Assembly (NCBI GenBank): GCA_045656005.1
Contig: JAZOQG010000011.1
Coordinates: 1 to 61,384, forward strand
Length of the DNA stretch: 61,384 nucleotides
Source of the DNA: JAZNQN01 sp045656005
GTDB lineage: Bacteria; Bacillota; Clostridia; UMGS1883; UMGS1540
Reading direction: 5' to 3'
Below, piece by piece: positions 23,225 through 32,293 of this stretch (position 1 is the first letter of the stretch; each line of letters opens with the position of its first letter). Both the position numbers and the translations under genes were made by a program. Below the pieces are notes generated by a model. The model was not told the origin of the DNA. It did no database searches and was given only the letters and a program-made list of their open reading frames with translations.

Positions 23225-24292
23225 TTGGAAAAGGCGGCTTATTTAGTCTTGGAAAACGGTAAAATTTTTAAGGGCAAGTTTTTTGGCGTTCCTAAAAATG
23301 TGCTTGGCGAAGTTGTTTTTACTACTTCTATGAATGGTTATATTGAAACTTTGACAGACCCGAATTATTTCGGTCAGATTGTTGTTCAAACATTTCCTTT
23401 GATTGGGAACTATGGTGTTATGGAAAGTGACGTTGAAAGCAGTAGTGTTAAAGTAGCGGCTTATATTGTTAAGAGTTTGTGTGAAGTCCCCTCGAATTTC
23501 AGAAGTGAGGGCGCACTTGACACTTTTTTTAAGGAAAAAAATGTGACGTGCCTTTCGGGAATTGATACTCGTGCACTCACAAAGACCATTCGTGAATGTG
23601 GCAGCTTGAATGGCTTGATAACCGATAATATTGATAATATAGATTTCGGAAAAGTTAAATCCTATAAAATAGAAAATGTAACAGAAAGCCTTTCGACCAA
23701 GGAAATATATTCTGTAGGCGAAGGCAAAAAAAATGTTGTAGTTTATGATTTTGGTGTAAAAAACAGCATTGTAGATGTGTTTAAAAACAGAGGGTATAGA
23801 GTTTACGTAGTACCTTTTGATACACCTGCTAAGGAAGCACTTGAGCTTAATCCTTCGGGAATAGTATTTTCAAATGGTGGCGGAAACCCATGTGATAATA
23901 AAGTTTCTGCTGAAATTGTAAAAGAACTTTTTGAAAGCGGTATCCCGATGCTCGGTATCAGCCTCGGTCATGAGATTATGGCACTTGCAAACGGTTTTGA
24001 ATGTGAAAAACTTAAATATGGTCATCACGGTGCAAATATCCCCGTTAAAGATGCAGAAAGTGACAGAGTTTATATAACAAATCAGAATCACCTTTATGCA
24101 GTTTCTGCAAACAGTATTAAAAGCGATATAGCTGATGTTATTTTCTATAACGTTAACGATAAATCATGCGAAGGTCTTCGCTATAAAAATGCTCCTGCAA
24201 TTTCTGCGGAGTTTTATCCCGACAGTGCCGGTGGGCTTTGCGATACAACCTTTGTATATGACAAATTCTTTGATATGATGGAGGGAAGATAA
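23225..24292 (+). CDS. carA: CarA-like small subunit with all three glutaminase triad residues replaced
   Basis: The frame starts at TTG 23225 after AAAGGGGAGAA and encodes 355 residues, normal for CarA. The N-terminal domain is well kept (MNGYIETLTDPNYFGQIV, FPLIGNYGV). In the amidotransferase domain the nucleophile elbow, GICLGHQ in active enzymes, reads GISLGHE, with Ser246 for Cys. The HPE motif that supplies the other two triad residues reads YPD (Tyr331, Asp333). Glutamine hydrolysis should therefore be lost, much as vertebrate CPS1 lost its cysteine. The protein probably serves as a structural partner for an ammonia-using CarB. It overlaps carB-dapF by 1 bp. Confidence 0.9.
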   Translation: MEKAAYLVLENGKIFKGKFFGVPKNVLGEVVFTTSMNGYIETLTDPNYFGQIVVQTFPLIGNYGVMESDVESSSVKVAAYIVKSLCEVPSNFRSEGALDTFFKEKNVTCLSGIDTRALTKTIRECGSLNGLITDNIDNIDFGKVKSYKIENVTESLSTKEIYSVGEGKKNVVVYDFGVKNSIVDVFKNRGYRVYVVPFDTPAKEALELNPSGIVFSNGGGNPCDNKVSAEIVKELFESGIPMLGISLGHEIMALANGFECEKLKYGHHGANIPVKDAESDRVYITNQNHLYAVSANSIKSDIADVIFYNVNDKSCEGLRYKNAPAISAEFYPDSAGGLCDTTFVYDKFFDMMEGR

Positions 24293-27200
24293 TGCCGCTT
24301 AATAAGAATATTAAAAAAGTTTTGGTTATAGGCTCCGGCCCTATTGTTATAGGTCAGGCGGCTGAATTTGATTTTGCTGGGACACAGGGTTGCCGAGCAA
24401 TAAGAGAAGATGGAATTGAAATCGTACTTCTCAACTCAAACCCTGCAACAATTATGACAGATAAGTCAATGGCTGACAGAATTTATATCGAGCCTATGAC
24501 TCTTACTACCGTTAAAAGAATAATCCAGAAAGAAAAACCCGATAGTATTTTGTCAGGTCTTGGCGGACAGACAGGACTTAATCTTTGTATGCAGCTTGCA
24601 AAAGAAGGTTTTCTTGAGGAAAACGGTGTAACACTTTTGGGTGTTTCTCCCGAAACTATAGATAAAGCTGAGGATAGACAGCTCTTTAAAGACACAATGG
24701 AAAGCATAAATCAGCCCTGTATTCCTTCAAAGGTTGTAACTGATGTTGAAGCTGCCTTGGAATTTGCAGAGGAGATAGGCTATCCCGTAATTGTTCGTCC
24801 TGCATTTACTTTGGGCGGTACAGGTGGCGGTATTGCAGATGATGCGGCACAGCTTTCTGAAATTGCAAGCGTAGGTCTCTCGCTTTCTCCTATTACTCAG
24901 GTACTTATTGAGAAATGTATTTCAGGCTGGAAAGAAATCGAATTTGAAGTAATGCGCGACAGTGCAGGAAACGCTATAACAGTATGCTCAATGGAAAACT
25001 TTGACCCTGTTGGTGTTCATACGGGCGACAGTATAGTTGTAGCACCAGCGGTAACACTTTCACCCAAAGAATATCAGATGCTTCGTACAGCCGCACTTGA
25101 CATAGTTTCGGCACTTGGAGTTGAAGGAGGATGTAACTGTCAGTTTGCACTTCATCCTGAGTCTTTTGAATATGCAGTTATCGAGGTAAACCCCAGAGTT
25201 TCCCGTTCTTCTGCTCTTGCATCAAAGGCAACAGGATATCCTATAGCAAAGGTTGCAACAAAGGTTGCAATAGGCTATCGCCTTGACGAAATTGTAAACT
25301 CCGTTACAGGAACCACTTATGCGGCGTTTGAGCCTGCAATAGATTATATTGCAGTTAAATTCCCGAAATGGCCGTTTGATAAATTTGTTTATGCAAAGAA
25401 AGAACTCGGCACACAGATGAAGGCAACAGGCGAGGTTATGTCTATTGATGATAACTTTGAAGGTGCACTTATGAAGGCAGTTCGTGGCGCAGAAATTGGA
25501 ATTGACACACTCAATTTCAAAGGAATGGATAAGAAAAGTGAAGAAAAACTTTTCAATATGATTAAAAAACCTACAGATTTGCGTCTTTTCGCTGTGTATG
25601 AAGCATTAAAAAGAGGTATTACACCCGAAAAAATCAATGAAATCAGTAAAATTGATAAATGGTTCCTTTATAAACTTTTGAATATTGTAAATTACGAAAA
25701 ACAACTTGGCGGTGAGGTTTCCGAGGAAATGTATTTCGAGGGTAAAAAACTCGGCTTCCTTGATAGTACAATCGGAAAAAGCTATGGTGCAAAACCAAAT
25801 TATAAAATGGTTGATACATGTGCATGTGAATATGCTGCAACAACCCCATATTTCTATGCTGCTTACGATAAGGAAGAAGCAGGCGGAATTAATGAGGCAG
25901 TTGACTTTAAGGATAAAAACGGCAAGAAAACAATTCTTGTACTCGGTTCTGGTCCTATAAGAATCGGTCAGGGAATTGAGTTTGACTACGCATCTGTTCA
26001 CTGTATTGAATCCCTTCAGAGAATGGGCTATGAGGTTGCAATCATCAATAATAATCCCGAAACCGTTTCAACAGATTTTGATACGGCTGACCGTCTTTAC
26101 TTCGAGCCACTTTGCGGTGAAGATGTAATGAACATCATAAACTTTGAAAAACCAGAGGGTGTTGTTGTTGCGTTCGGCGGCGGAACTGCAATTAAACTTA
26201 CAAAGCTTCTCAGTAAAAATAATATTCCGATTTTAGGAACATCTGCTGACAGCATTGATGCGGCAGAGGACAGAGAAAGATTTGAACAGCTTCTCGAAAG
26301 CCTTAATGTAAAAAGACCGAAAGGCTTTTCTGCAATGACTACCGAGGAAGCTCTTGCAATCGCAAATAAAATCGAATACCCCGTTTTAATCCGTCCTTCA
26401 TATGTTTTGGGCGGCCAGAACATGATTATCGCTTATGACGATAATGATATCAAAGAGTACATGGAAATTATCTTGAGACAAAAACAGGAAAATCCGATAC
26501 TCATTGATAAATATATAAACGGATATGAAATAGAAGTTGATGCAATTTGTGACGGAGAGGATATTTTAATTCCCGGTATCATGGAGCATATTGAAAGAAC
26601 AGGTATCCATTCAGGGGACTCCATTGCAGTTTATCCTCCGCAGAATATTGATGACTCTATTGCAAATGACATTTTTGAAACAACAAAGGCTATTTGCCTT
26701 GGACTTGGAGGCATCGGTCTTGTAAATATCCAGTATATCGTAAAAGATGGCGAGATTTATGTAATCGAGGTAAATCCTAGAGCATCAAGAACAGTTCCAT
26801 ATATGAGCAAAATCACAGGTATTCCAATGTGTGATATTGCAATGCTTGTTTCCCTCGGCACAAAGCTTCGTGATACAGAGTATGGTATCGGCCTTTATAA
26901 AACCTCTGCATATACAGCCGTTAAAGTGCCTGTGTTCTCTTTTGAGAAACTTACAGACGTTGATACTCAGCTCGGTCCTGAAATGAAATCAACAGGTGAG
27001 GTTTTGGGTATCGGCAAAAATCTTGAAGAAGCACTTTATAAAGGGCTTCTAGGTGCAGGCTATAAGATGTCAAAAACAGGCGGTGTGTTCTTAACTGTTC
27101 GTGACAGTGATAAAGATGAAATCGGTGATATTGCCGAGAAATTCAGCCAGATGGGATTTTTGCTTTATGCAACTGCAGGAACTGCAAGAGTTCTTGAAAA

Positions 27201-28320
27201 AATGGGACTTCGTGTAAAGGTTGTAAATAAAATTCACGAAAGTGAAGATAATTCAATGACACTTCTTGATAGCGGAAGTATCAAATATATTGTTTCAACC
27301 TCCAAAAAGGGAAGAGACCCGGTTCGTGACAGTGTTAAGATAAGAAGAAAAGCAAGCCTTCTCGGAATACCATGCCTTACTTCTATTGATACTGCAAATG
27401 CTCTTGCAAATACTCTTATGAGTAAATACAGTGAAATTAACACAGAGCTTGTTGATATAACTCACCTTCGTGCAGAAAAAATAAATCTTAAATTTACAAA
27501 GATGCAGGGCTGCGGAAACGATTATATTTATATTGATTGCTTTAAGCAGACAGTAAATTCACCTGAAAATCTCTCAGTATTTCTCACAGACCGTCACTTC
27601 GGAATAGGCGGTGACGGAGTTGTGCTTATCTGCCCTTCGGAAGTTGCAGATGCAAAAATGAGAGTGTTCAATGTTGACGGAAGCGAAGGAGAAATGGCAG
27701 GAACTTCCATAAGATGTGTCGCAAAATATCTTTATGATAATAAAATGGTGAATAAAGATACAGTAACGGTTGAAACTAAAAGCGGGGTTAAAACCTTAAA
27801 GCTTAAAACCGTTGGCGGACTTGTTTCAAGCGCACAGGTCAATATGGGACTTCCAACATTCAGCCCCAAATCTATTCCGATGAATGTTGAAGGGGAAACA
27901 GTTATAAATAAAAAAATTGAAGTTTGCGGAAAAGAATATGAAGTAACCGCACTTTCCTTTGGAAATCCTCATGCAGTAGTGTTTATGGATAACTCTGAAA
28001 AAATTGAAGTTTCAAAAATCGGACCGCAGTTTGAAAACTGCCCCATTTTCCCTGAAAAGGTTAATGCGGAATTTGTTCAGGTTCTCGATAATAAGACACT
28101 TCGCGTATCCGTATGGGAGAGAGGAAACGGGGAGACACTCGCCTGCGGAACAGGAGCATGCGCAGCAGTAGTTGCGGCAGTAATGTGCGGACATTGCGAG
28201 AAAAACAGCGATATTAAGGTTATGCTTTTGGGCGGAGAACTTACAATCCGCTACACAGACGAGGGAGTGTTTATGACAGGACCTTGCGAAAAAGTATTTG
28301 AAGGTATTGTAACAATCTAA
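24292..28320 (+). CDS. carB: CarB-DapF fusion: carbamoyl phosphate synthase large subunit with C-terminal epimerase-like domain
   Basis: The 1342-residue frame is unbroken. Residues 1 to about 1062 are a complete CarB: two ATP-grasp halves (VIVRPAFTLGGTGGG, VLIRPSYVLGGQNM; NPRVSRSSALASK, NPRASRTVPYMSK), the oligomerisation domain and an MGS-like regulatory domain. From about residue 1067 a full DapF-like domain begins (KFTKMQGCGNDYIYID). DapF interconverts LL- and meso-diaminopimelate with two cysteines. The second is present (ACGTGACA, Cys1285), but the first, in MCGNxIRC, reads MAGTSIRC with Ala1136. The epimerase domain may therefore be inactive or altered. The joint has no stop, frameshift or linker repeat, so the fusion looks genuine. 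A structured repeat follows 7 bp after the stop. Confidence 0.93.
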   Translation: MPLNKNIKKVLVIGSGPIVIGQAAEFDFAGTQGCRAIREDGIEIVLLNSNPATIMTDKSMADRIYIEPMTLTTVKRIIQKEKPDSILSGLGGQTGLNLCMQLAKEGFLEENGVTLLGVSPETIDKAEDRQLFKDTMESINQPCIPSKVVTDVEAALEFAEEIGYPVIVRPAFTLGGTGGGIADDAAQLSEIASVGLSLSPITQVLIEKCISGWKEIEFEVMRDSAGNAITVCSMENFDPVGVHTGDSIVVAPAVTLSPKEYQMLRTAALDIVSALGVEGGCNCQFALHPESFEYAVIEVNPRVSRSSALASKATGYPIAKVATKVAIGYRLDEIVNSVTGTTYAAFEPAIDYIAVKFPKWPFDKFVYAKKELGTQMKATGEVMSIDDNFEGALMKAVRGAEIGIDTLNFKGMDKKSEEKLFNMIKKPTDLRLFAVYEALKRGITPEKINEISKIDKWFLYKLLNIVNYEKQLGGEVSEEMYFEGKKLGFLDSTIGKSYGAKPNYKMVDTCACEYAATTPYFYAAYDKEEAGGINEAVDFKDKNGKKTILVLGSGPIRIGQGIEFDYASVHCIESLQRMGYEVAIINNNPETVSTDFDTADRLYFEPLCGEDVMNIINFEKPEGVVVAFGGGTAIKLTKLLSKNNIPILGTSADSIDAAEDRERFEQLLESLNVKRPKGFSAMTTEEALAIANKIEYPVLIRPSYVLGGQNMIIAYDDNDIKEYMEIILRQKQENPILIDKYINGYEIEVDAICDGEDILIPGIMEHIERTGIHSGDSIAVYPPQNIDDSIANDIFETTKAICLGLGGIGLVNIQYIVKDGEIYVIEVNPRASRTVPYMSKITGIPMCDIAMLVSLGTKLRDTEYGIGLYKTSAYTAVKVPVFSFEKLTDVDTQLGPEMKSTGEVLGIGKNLEEALYKGLLGAGYKMSKTGGVFLTVRDSDKDEIGDIAEKFSQMGFLLYATAGTARVLEKMGLRVKVVNKIHESEDNSMTLLDSGSIKYIVSTSKKGRDPVRDSVKIRRKASLLGIPCLTSIDTANALANTLMSKYSEINTELVDITHLRAEKINLKFTKMQGCGNDYIYIDCFKQTVNSPENLSVFLTDRHFGIGGDGVVLICPSEVADAKMRVFNVDGSEGEMAGTSIRCVAKYLYDNKMVNKDTVTVETKSGVKTLKLKTVGGLVSSAQVNMGLPTFSPKSIPMNVEGETVINKKIEVCGKEYEVTALSFGNPHAVVFMDNSEKIEVSKIGPQFENCPIFPEKVNAEFVQVLDNKTLRVSVWERGNGETLACGTGACAAVVAAVMCGHCEKNSDIKVMLLGGELTIRYTDEGVFMTGPCEKVFEGIVTI

Positions 28321-28327
28321 AACAATC

Positions 28328-28561
28328 AGGGGATGTTAAAAATTCCCAGAGCACAAAAAGGCAATAGTTTTTATTGGCATTGTAAATTTAAAAAACATTA
28401 AAGTAACTACATTTTGTAGGGAAATCTCATAGCATGAGATTTCCCTGAATTTTTAAGCCTTTTTGCTACGAACAAACTTCACCTCTCGCTGTATAACATA
28501 CAGCTTCGGGTAACCCCTGCGGGTTCAGTTTGTCCGTTCTGAAACTTTTTTCCTATCCCCT
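28328..28561 (+). repeat. Structured interspersed repeat, copy 2, after carB-dapF
   Basis: This 234-bp element matches 2200-2420 in the sense orientation of the upstream gene. Helices: AGGGGAT at 28328 with ATCCCCT at the end; CAGAGC (28347-28352) with GTTCTG (28536-28541); CAAAAAGGC (28354-28362) with GCCTTTTTG (28457-28465); a perfect 13-bp hairpin (28418-28430 with 28434-28446) followed by TGAATTTTT; and a stem 28469-28478 with 28527-28536. The last stem carries extra small hairpins such as GCTGTAT with ATACAGC, absent from copy 1. It has no coding potential. It ends 18 bp before the nadE start codon, ahead of that gene's ribosome binding site. Confidence 0.8.
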
Positions 28562-28579
28562 CTGTAATGGAGGTTTATT

Positions 28580-29320
28580 ATGTTGCGCAATTATAAAGAA
28601 GAAACCGAAAAAAGAGTAAAATTTATAAAAGACACACTTGAAAGTGCTCACGCAAAAGGAATTGTTTTCGGCAACAGCGGTGGAAAAGACTGTGCACTCG
28701 TGGGAATACTTTGCAAAATGGCATGCGAGGATACGGTGGGAGTAATTATGCCCTGCTCTTCAAGACGAAACTATGAAGAGGACATGCGTGACGGTATGGA
28801 GGTTGCAGAAAAATTCGGCATCGAAACAAGAGTTGTTGATATAACGGATGTGAAGGAAAAATTCCGAAGGATACTTGAAGGTAAGACCATGCTTTCTAAG
28901 ATGGCAGACACAAATATAAATCCACGTCTTCGTATGACTGTGCTTTATGCCATAGGTGCATCGGAAGGTAAACTTGTAGCAGGAACAGGTAACAGAAGTG
29001 AGCGATATATGGGCTACTTTACAAAGTGGGGTGACGGAGCTTGTGATTTAAATCCCATTTCCGACCTTACAGTTAAGGAGGTTTATGAATTTTTAGAATA
29101 CCTTGGAGCACCCGAGGCTATTATGACAAAAGCCCCTTCTGCCGCGCTTTTTGAAGGACAGAGTGACGAAGAGGATATGGGAATAAAATATGCCGATATT
29201 GATAAATTTTTGCTTACAGGCGAAATATCCGATGAAAATCGTGAGATTATAGAAAGATATAATAAAGGAAGCCGTCACAAGGTCAGAATGCCTGCGGTGT
29301 ATAGAGAAATTAATGAATAA
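28580..29320 (+). CDS. nadE: Ammonia-dependent NAD(+) synthase
   Basis: The ATG follows GGAGGT. The 246-residue protein is an N-type ATP pyrophosphatase with the P-loop GNSGGKDCALVG, where most NadE read SGGxDS, and the conserved GTGNRSERYMGYFTKWGDG and KAPSAALFEGQSDEEDMG. It amidates deamido-NAD to NAD. No nitrilase-type glutaminase domain is present, so it must use free ammonia. The neighbouring CPS also seems unable to use glutamine. Its promoter is not evident; the preceding structured repeat occupies the region between the genes. Confidence 0.92.
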   Translation: MLRNYKEETEKRVKFIKDTLESAHAKGIVFGNSGGKDCALVGILCKMACEDTVGVIMPCSSRRNYEEDMRDGMEVAEKFGIETRVVDITDVKEKFRRILEGKTMLSKMADTNINPRLRMTVLYAIGASEGKLVAGTGNRSERYMGYFTKWGDGACDLNPISDLTVKEVYEFLEYLGAPEAIMTKAPSAALFEGQSDEEDMGIKYADIDKFLLTGEISDENREIIERYNKGSRHKVRMPAVYREINE

Positions 29321-29400
29321 TTTTTAATTTGAAGCGGACACGCACAAAATACCCCCCCTCTCATATAATTAATTATATTGATTTATGGGAGGGCATTTTT

Positions 29401-30090
29401 ATGCTTATGGAGCTTATCTGCTTCTTGTTTAAAAATATTTTTATGGTGTCATTTGTAAGCGGAGGAAACTCATTTCCAAGGCAGCTTTCACAGGAAGAGG
29501 AAGAAGAGCTTTTAAAAAGGTATCAGGAAGGTGACATTGATGCCAAGAATATTTTAATTGAACATAATCTCCGCCTTGTAGCACACGTTGTAAAAAAATA
29601 TCAGGGAAGCGGAATTGAGAGCGACGATTTGATTTCCATAGGAACAATAGGACTTATAAAAGCAATATCTACATATAACTTAGATAAAAAAATAAGAATA
29701 GCAACTTATGCCGCAAGATGTATTGAAAATGAAGTTTTAATGGTTTTAAGGTCAAATCGCAAATTGCAAAACGAAGTATCGCTAAATGACCCTATTGGAT
29801 TTGATAAGGAAGGGAACGAAGTAAATCTCCTCGATATTTTAAGATGTGAGGACGATGACGTAATAGAAAAGATTGAAACAAGAAACACCGTGTCAAAACT
29901 TTATGACGGAATAAAAAAATGCCTTAAAGAGAGAGAGGCGCAGATACTTAAAAAAAGATATGGACTTTGCGGATATAAAGAAAAAACACAGCGTGAAATT
30001 GCGGAAGAAATGGGTATTTCCCGTTCTTATGTCAGTCGTATAGAAAAAAGGGCACTTTTAAAACTTAAATCTTGCTTTGAAAATAAATAA
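29401..30090 (+). CDS. sigK: RNA polymerase sporulation sigma factor SigK
   Basis: Start at ATG 29401 behind GGGAGG; 229 residues. The N-terminal segment (about 1-20) is a hydrophobic pro-sequence-like stretch MLMELICFLFKNIFMVSFV, then region 2 (LIEHNLRLVAHVVKKYQG, GTIGLIKAI) and region 4 (TQREIAEEMGISRSYVSRIEKRAL). Sigma-K drives late mother-cell genes for coat and cortex and is made as an inactive precursor cleaved at the membrane. Unlike Bacillus subtilis there is no skin-like element interrupting the gene. A TATAATTAATTATA palindrome lies upstream at about 29364-29377; a sigma-E promoter could not be placed with certainty. Confidence 0.93.
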   Translation: MLMELICFLFKNIFMVSFVSGGNSFPRQLSQEEEEELLKRYQEGDIDAKNILIEHNLRLVAHVVKKYQGSGIESDDLISIGTIGLIKAISTYNLDKKIRIATYAARCIENEVLMVLRSNRKLQNEVSLNDPIGFDKEGNEVNLLDILRCEDDDVIEKIETRNTVSKLYDGIKKCLKEREAQILKKRYGLCGYKEKTQREIAEEMGISRSYVSRIEKRALLKLKSCFENK

Positions 30091-30152
30091 AAGTATTTCA
30101 TTTTTTAAAAAAATGTGATAAAATATGTAAAAATGCTAAAGAGGTAAAAAAG

Positions 30153-30794
30153 ATGACAACTTTAATAATTGTAAGACATGGTCAGAGCATGGCAAATTTG
30201 GAGGATTTGTTTGCGGGACATACCGATACGCCCCTTTCACCGCTTGGTGAAAAGCAGGCAGGGATGACGGCAGAATATATCCTTAAAAACTATAAAATTG
30301 ATAAAATATATGCGAGTGATTTAAAAAGAGCGTACTCTACTGCAAAACCTGTGGCAGACGCACTCAGACTTCCTGTTACTGAAATGCCTGATTTAAGAGA
30401 AATAAACGGTGGTCTTTGGGAAAAAGTCCCTTTCAAAAGCCTTGCAGAGGAGTATCCCGCAGAGTATAAAATATGGTGTGATGATATAGGAAATTCAGTA
30501 TGTCCCGAGGGTGAATCTGTAAAAGAAGTCAAGGAGAGAGTTAGACGTGCGGCAGAAAAAATAGTTTCTGAAAATGATGGGAAAACGGTTCTCATTGCTA
30601 CTCACGCAACAGTTGTAAAGATATTTCAGTTAATAGCACATGATGTTCCTCTTTCGCACCTTCACAGTATCCCCTGGGTTTCAAATGCATCTGTAACAGA
30701 GATAGAATATAAAGATGGAAAATATAAAATTATAAAAGAAGGTTATCATGAGCATCTTTCTGGATTTACAAGTAAACTGCCCGATGAAATTTAA
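30153..30794 (+). CDS. Histidine phosphatase family protein
   Basis: The 213-residue protein has the RHG active-site motif LIIVRHGQSMANLE, the arginine region DLKRAYSTAKP, and the second histidine in LIATHATVVKI, all needed for phosphohistidine catalysis. It belongs to the broad PGAM/CobC/GpmB group. These act on many phosphoesters, such as sugar phosphates, so the substrate cannot be named. It is preceded by AAAGAGG and lies between sigK and uxaC. Confidence 0.88.
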   Translation: MTTLIIVRHGQSMANLEDLFAGHTDTPLSPLGEKQAGMTAEYILKNYKIDKIYASDLKRAYSTAKPVADALRLPVTEMPDLREINGGLWEKVPFKSLAEEYPAEYKIWCDDIGNSVCPEGESVKEVKERVRRAAEKIVSENDGKTVLIATHATVVKIFQLIAHDVPLSHLHSIPWVSNASVTEIEYKDGKYKIIKEGYHEHLSGFTSKLPDEI

Positions 30795-30798
30795 AATG

Positions 30799-30827
30799 TT
30801 GACTCGGAAAAATTATTGTGGTATACT
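30799..30827 (+). promoter_or_regulatory. Promoter of uxaC
   Basis: TTGACT (30799-30804), 17-bp spacer, TATACT (30822-30827). Confidence 0.75.
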
Positions 30828-30860
30828 TTATATAATGTACTGATTTTGGAGGTTTACAAA

Positions 30861-32264
30861 ATGAAAAAATTTATGGACAAAGATTTCATGCTTCATAATA
30901 AAACTGCAAAAAAACTTTATCACGATTTTGCAGCAAAAATGCCTATTATTGATTATCACTGCCACTTAAGTCCAAAAGAAATCTGTGAGGACAGAAGGTT
31001 TGAAAGCATAACAGAAATTATGCTTGGCGGTGACCATTATAAATGGAGAGCAATGCGTTCAAACGGCTTCGATGAAAGCTTTATGACAGGGGATAAGAGT
31101 GATTTTGAAAAGTTTGAAGCTTTTGCAAAAACGCTTAAATATGCAATAGGAAATCCTCTTTATCATTGGACACACCTTGAACTTCAGCGATTTTTCGGAA
31201 TTTATGATATTTTAAATGAGAAAAACGCAAAAATGATTTATGATAAAGCAAACGAGATGATTCGTGGCGAAGGCTTTTCTGCAAGAGCACTTATAGAAAA
31301 ATCAAATGTAGAGGTTATCTGCACAACTGATGACCCTGCCGATGACTTGCAGTACCACATTAAAATCAGAGAAGAAGGAAAGATGAAAACAAAAGTTTTC
31401 CCGACATTCCGTCCGGATAAAATAGTTGAAATAGGTATTGAAACTTTTATTCCTTACATAAAACTTCTTGAAGAAAAATTTGATGTAAAGATTTCATCCA
31501 TAAGCGATGTTATATCTCTTATGAAAGAAAGAATTGACTTTTTTGCATCAGTAGGCTGCCGACTTTCAGACCATGCATTAGGCGGAGTGCCTTATGCTGC
31601 ATGTGACGAAGATGAGGCTGACAAAATACTTAAAATGGCACTTGCAGGTGAAACACTTACAAACCTTGATATTGATAAATATAAAACATTTATGTATTCT
31701 TTCTTTGCGGCAGAGTATCATAAACGTGACTGGTGTATGCAGCTTCATATCGGTGCACTTCGTAATAATAACAGAAGAATGTATGAAAAACTCGGTCCCG
31801 ACACAGGCTTTGACTCAATAAATGACCTCTCTATTGCAGAGCCTTTGGCGGCACTTTTAAATTCATTTAACGTAAATGATAAACTTCCTAAAACTATTCT
31901 TTATACATTAAATCCCAAGGATAATTATGTTCTCGGAACAATGCTCGGTAACTTCCAGGGAACAGAGGCGCCTTCGAAAATTCAGTTCGGTTCAGGCTGG
32001 TGGTTTAATGACCAGAGAGACGGCATGGTAGAGCAGATGAAATCTCTCGCAAATCTCGGTCTTTTGGGTAGATTTGTGGGAATGCTTACAGACTCACGTA
32101 GCTTTATGTCCTACCCAAGACATGAATATTTCAGAAGGATTATGTGTAACCTTTTGGGTACTTGGGTTGAAAACGGCGAATATCCTGCCGATATGGATGC
32201 CCTTCGTGATATAGTTGAAGGAATTTCCTATAAGAACGCAAAGAATTATTTTAAATTTCAATAG
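30861..32264 (+). CDS. uxaC: Glucuronate isomerase
   Basis: Start at ATG 30861 after GGAGG; 467 residues, standard for UxaC. The amidohydrolase-fold protein has IIDYHCHLSPKEI with the metal histidines near residue 35, EVICTTDDPADDL, DWCMQLHIGALRN and a C-terminal LTDSRSFMSYPRHEYFRRI. It interconverts D-glucuronate and D-fructuronate, the first step of uronate catabolism. It is followed by an AraC regulator on the other strand and a group of sugar-processing genes, consistent with plant or host polysaccharide use. Other uronate genes (uxuA, kdgK) are not visible nearby. Confidence 0.95.
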   Translation: MKKFMDKDFMLHNKTAKKLYHDFAAKMPIIDYHCHLSPKEICEDRRFESITEIMLGGDHYKWRAMRSNGFDESFMTGDKSDFEKFEAFAKTLKYAIGNPLYHWTHLELQRFFGIYDILNEKNAKMIYDKANEMIRGEGFSARALIEKSNVEVICTTDDPADDLQYHIKIREEGKMKTKVFPTFRPDKIVEIGIETFIPYIKLLEEKFDVKISSISDVISLMKERIDFFASVGCRLSDHALGGVPYAACDEDEADKILKMALAGETLTNLDIDKYKTFMYSFFAAEYHKRDWCMQLHIGALRNNNRRMYEKLGPDTGFDSINDLSIAEPLAALLNSFNVNDKLPKTILYTLNPKDNYVLGTMLGNFQGTEAPSKIQFGSGWWFNDQRDGMVEQMKSLANLGLLGRFVGMLTDSRSFMSYPRHEYFRRIMCNLLGTWVENGEYPADMDALRDIVEGISYKNAKNYFKFQ

Positions 32265-32267
32265 TAT

Positions 32268-32293
32268 AAAAAAGCCTCGCATGAGGCTTTTTA
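32268..32293. terminator. Bidirectional terminator of uxaC and the AraC gene
   Basis: AAAAAAGCCTC-GCAT-GAGGCTTTTT between convergent genes, with T-runs on both strands. Confidence 0.9.

Noticed and set aside
29401..30090. sigK interrupted by a skin-like element
   Set aside because: The reading frame is continuous from the pro-sequence to region 4.
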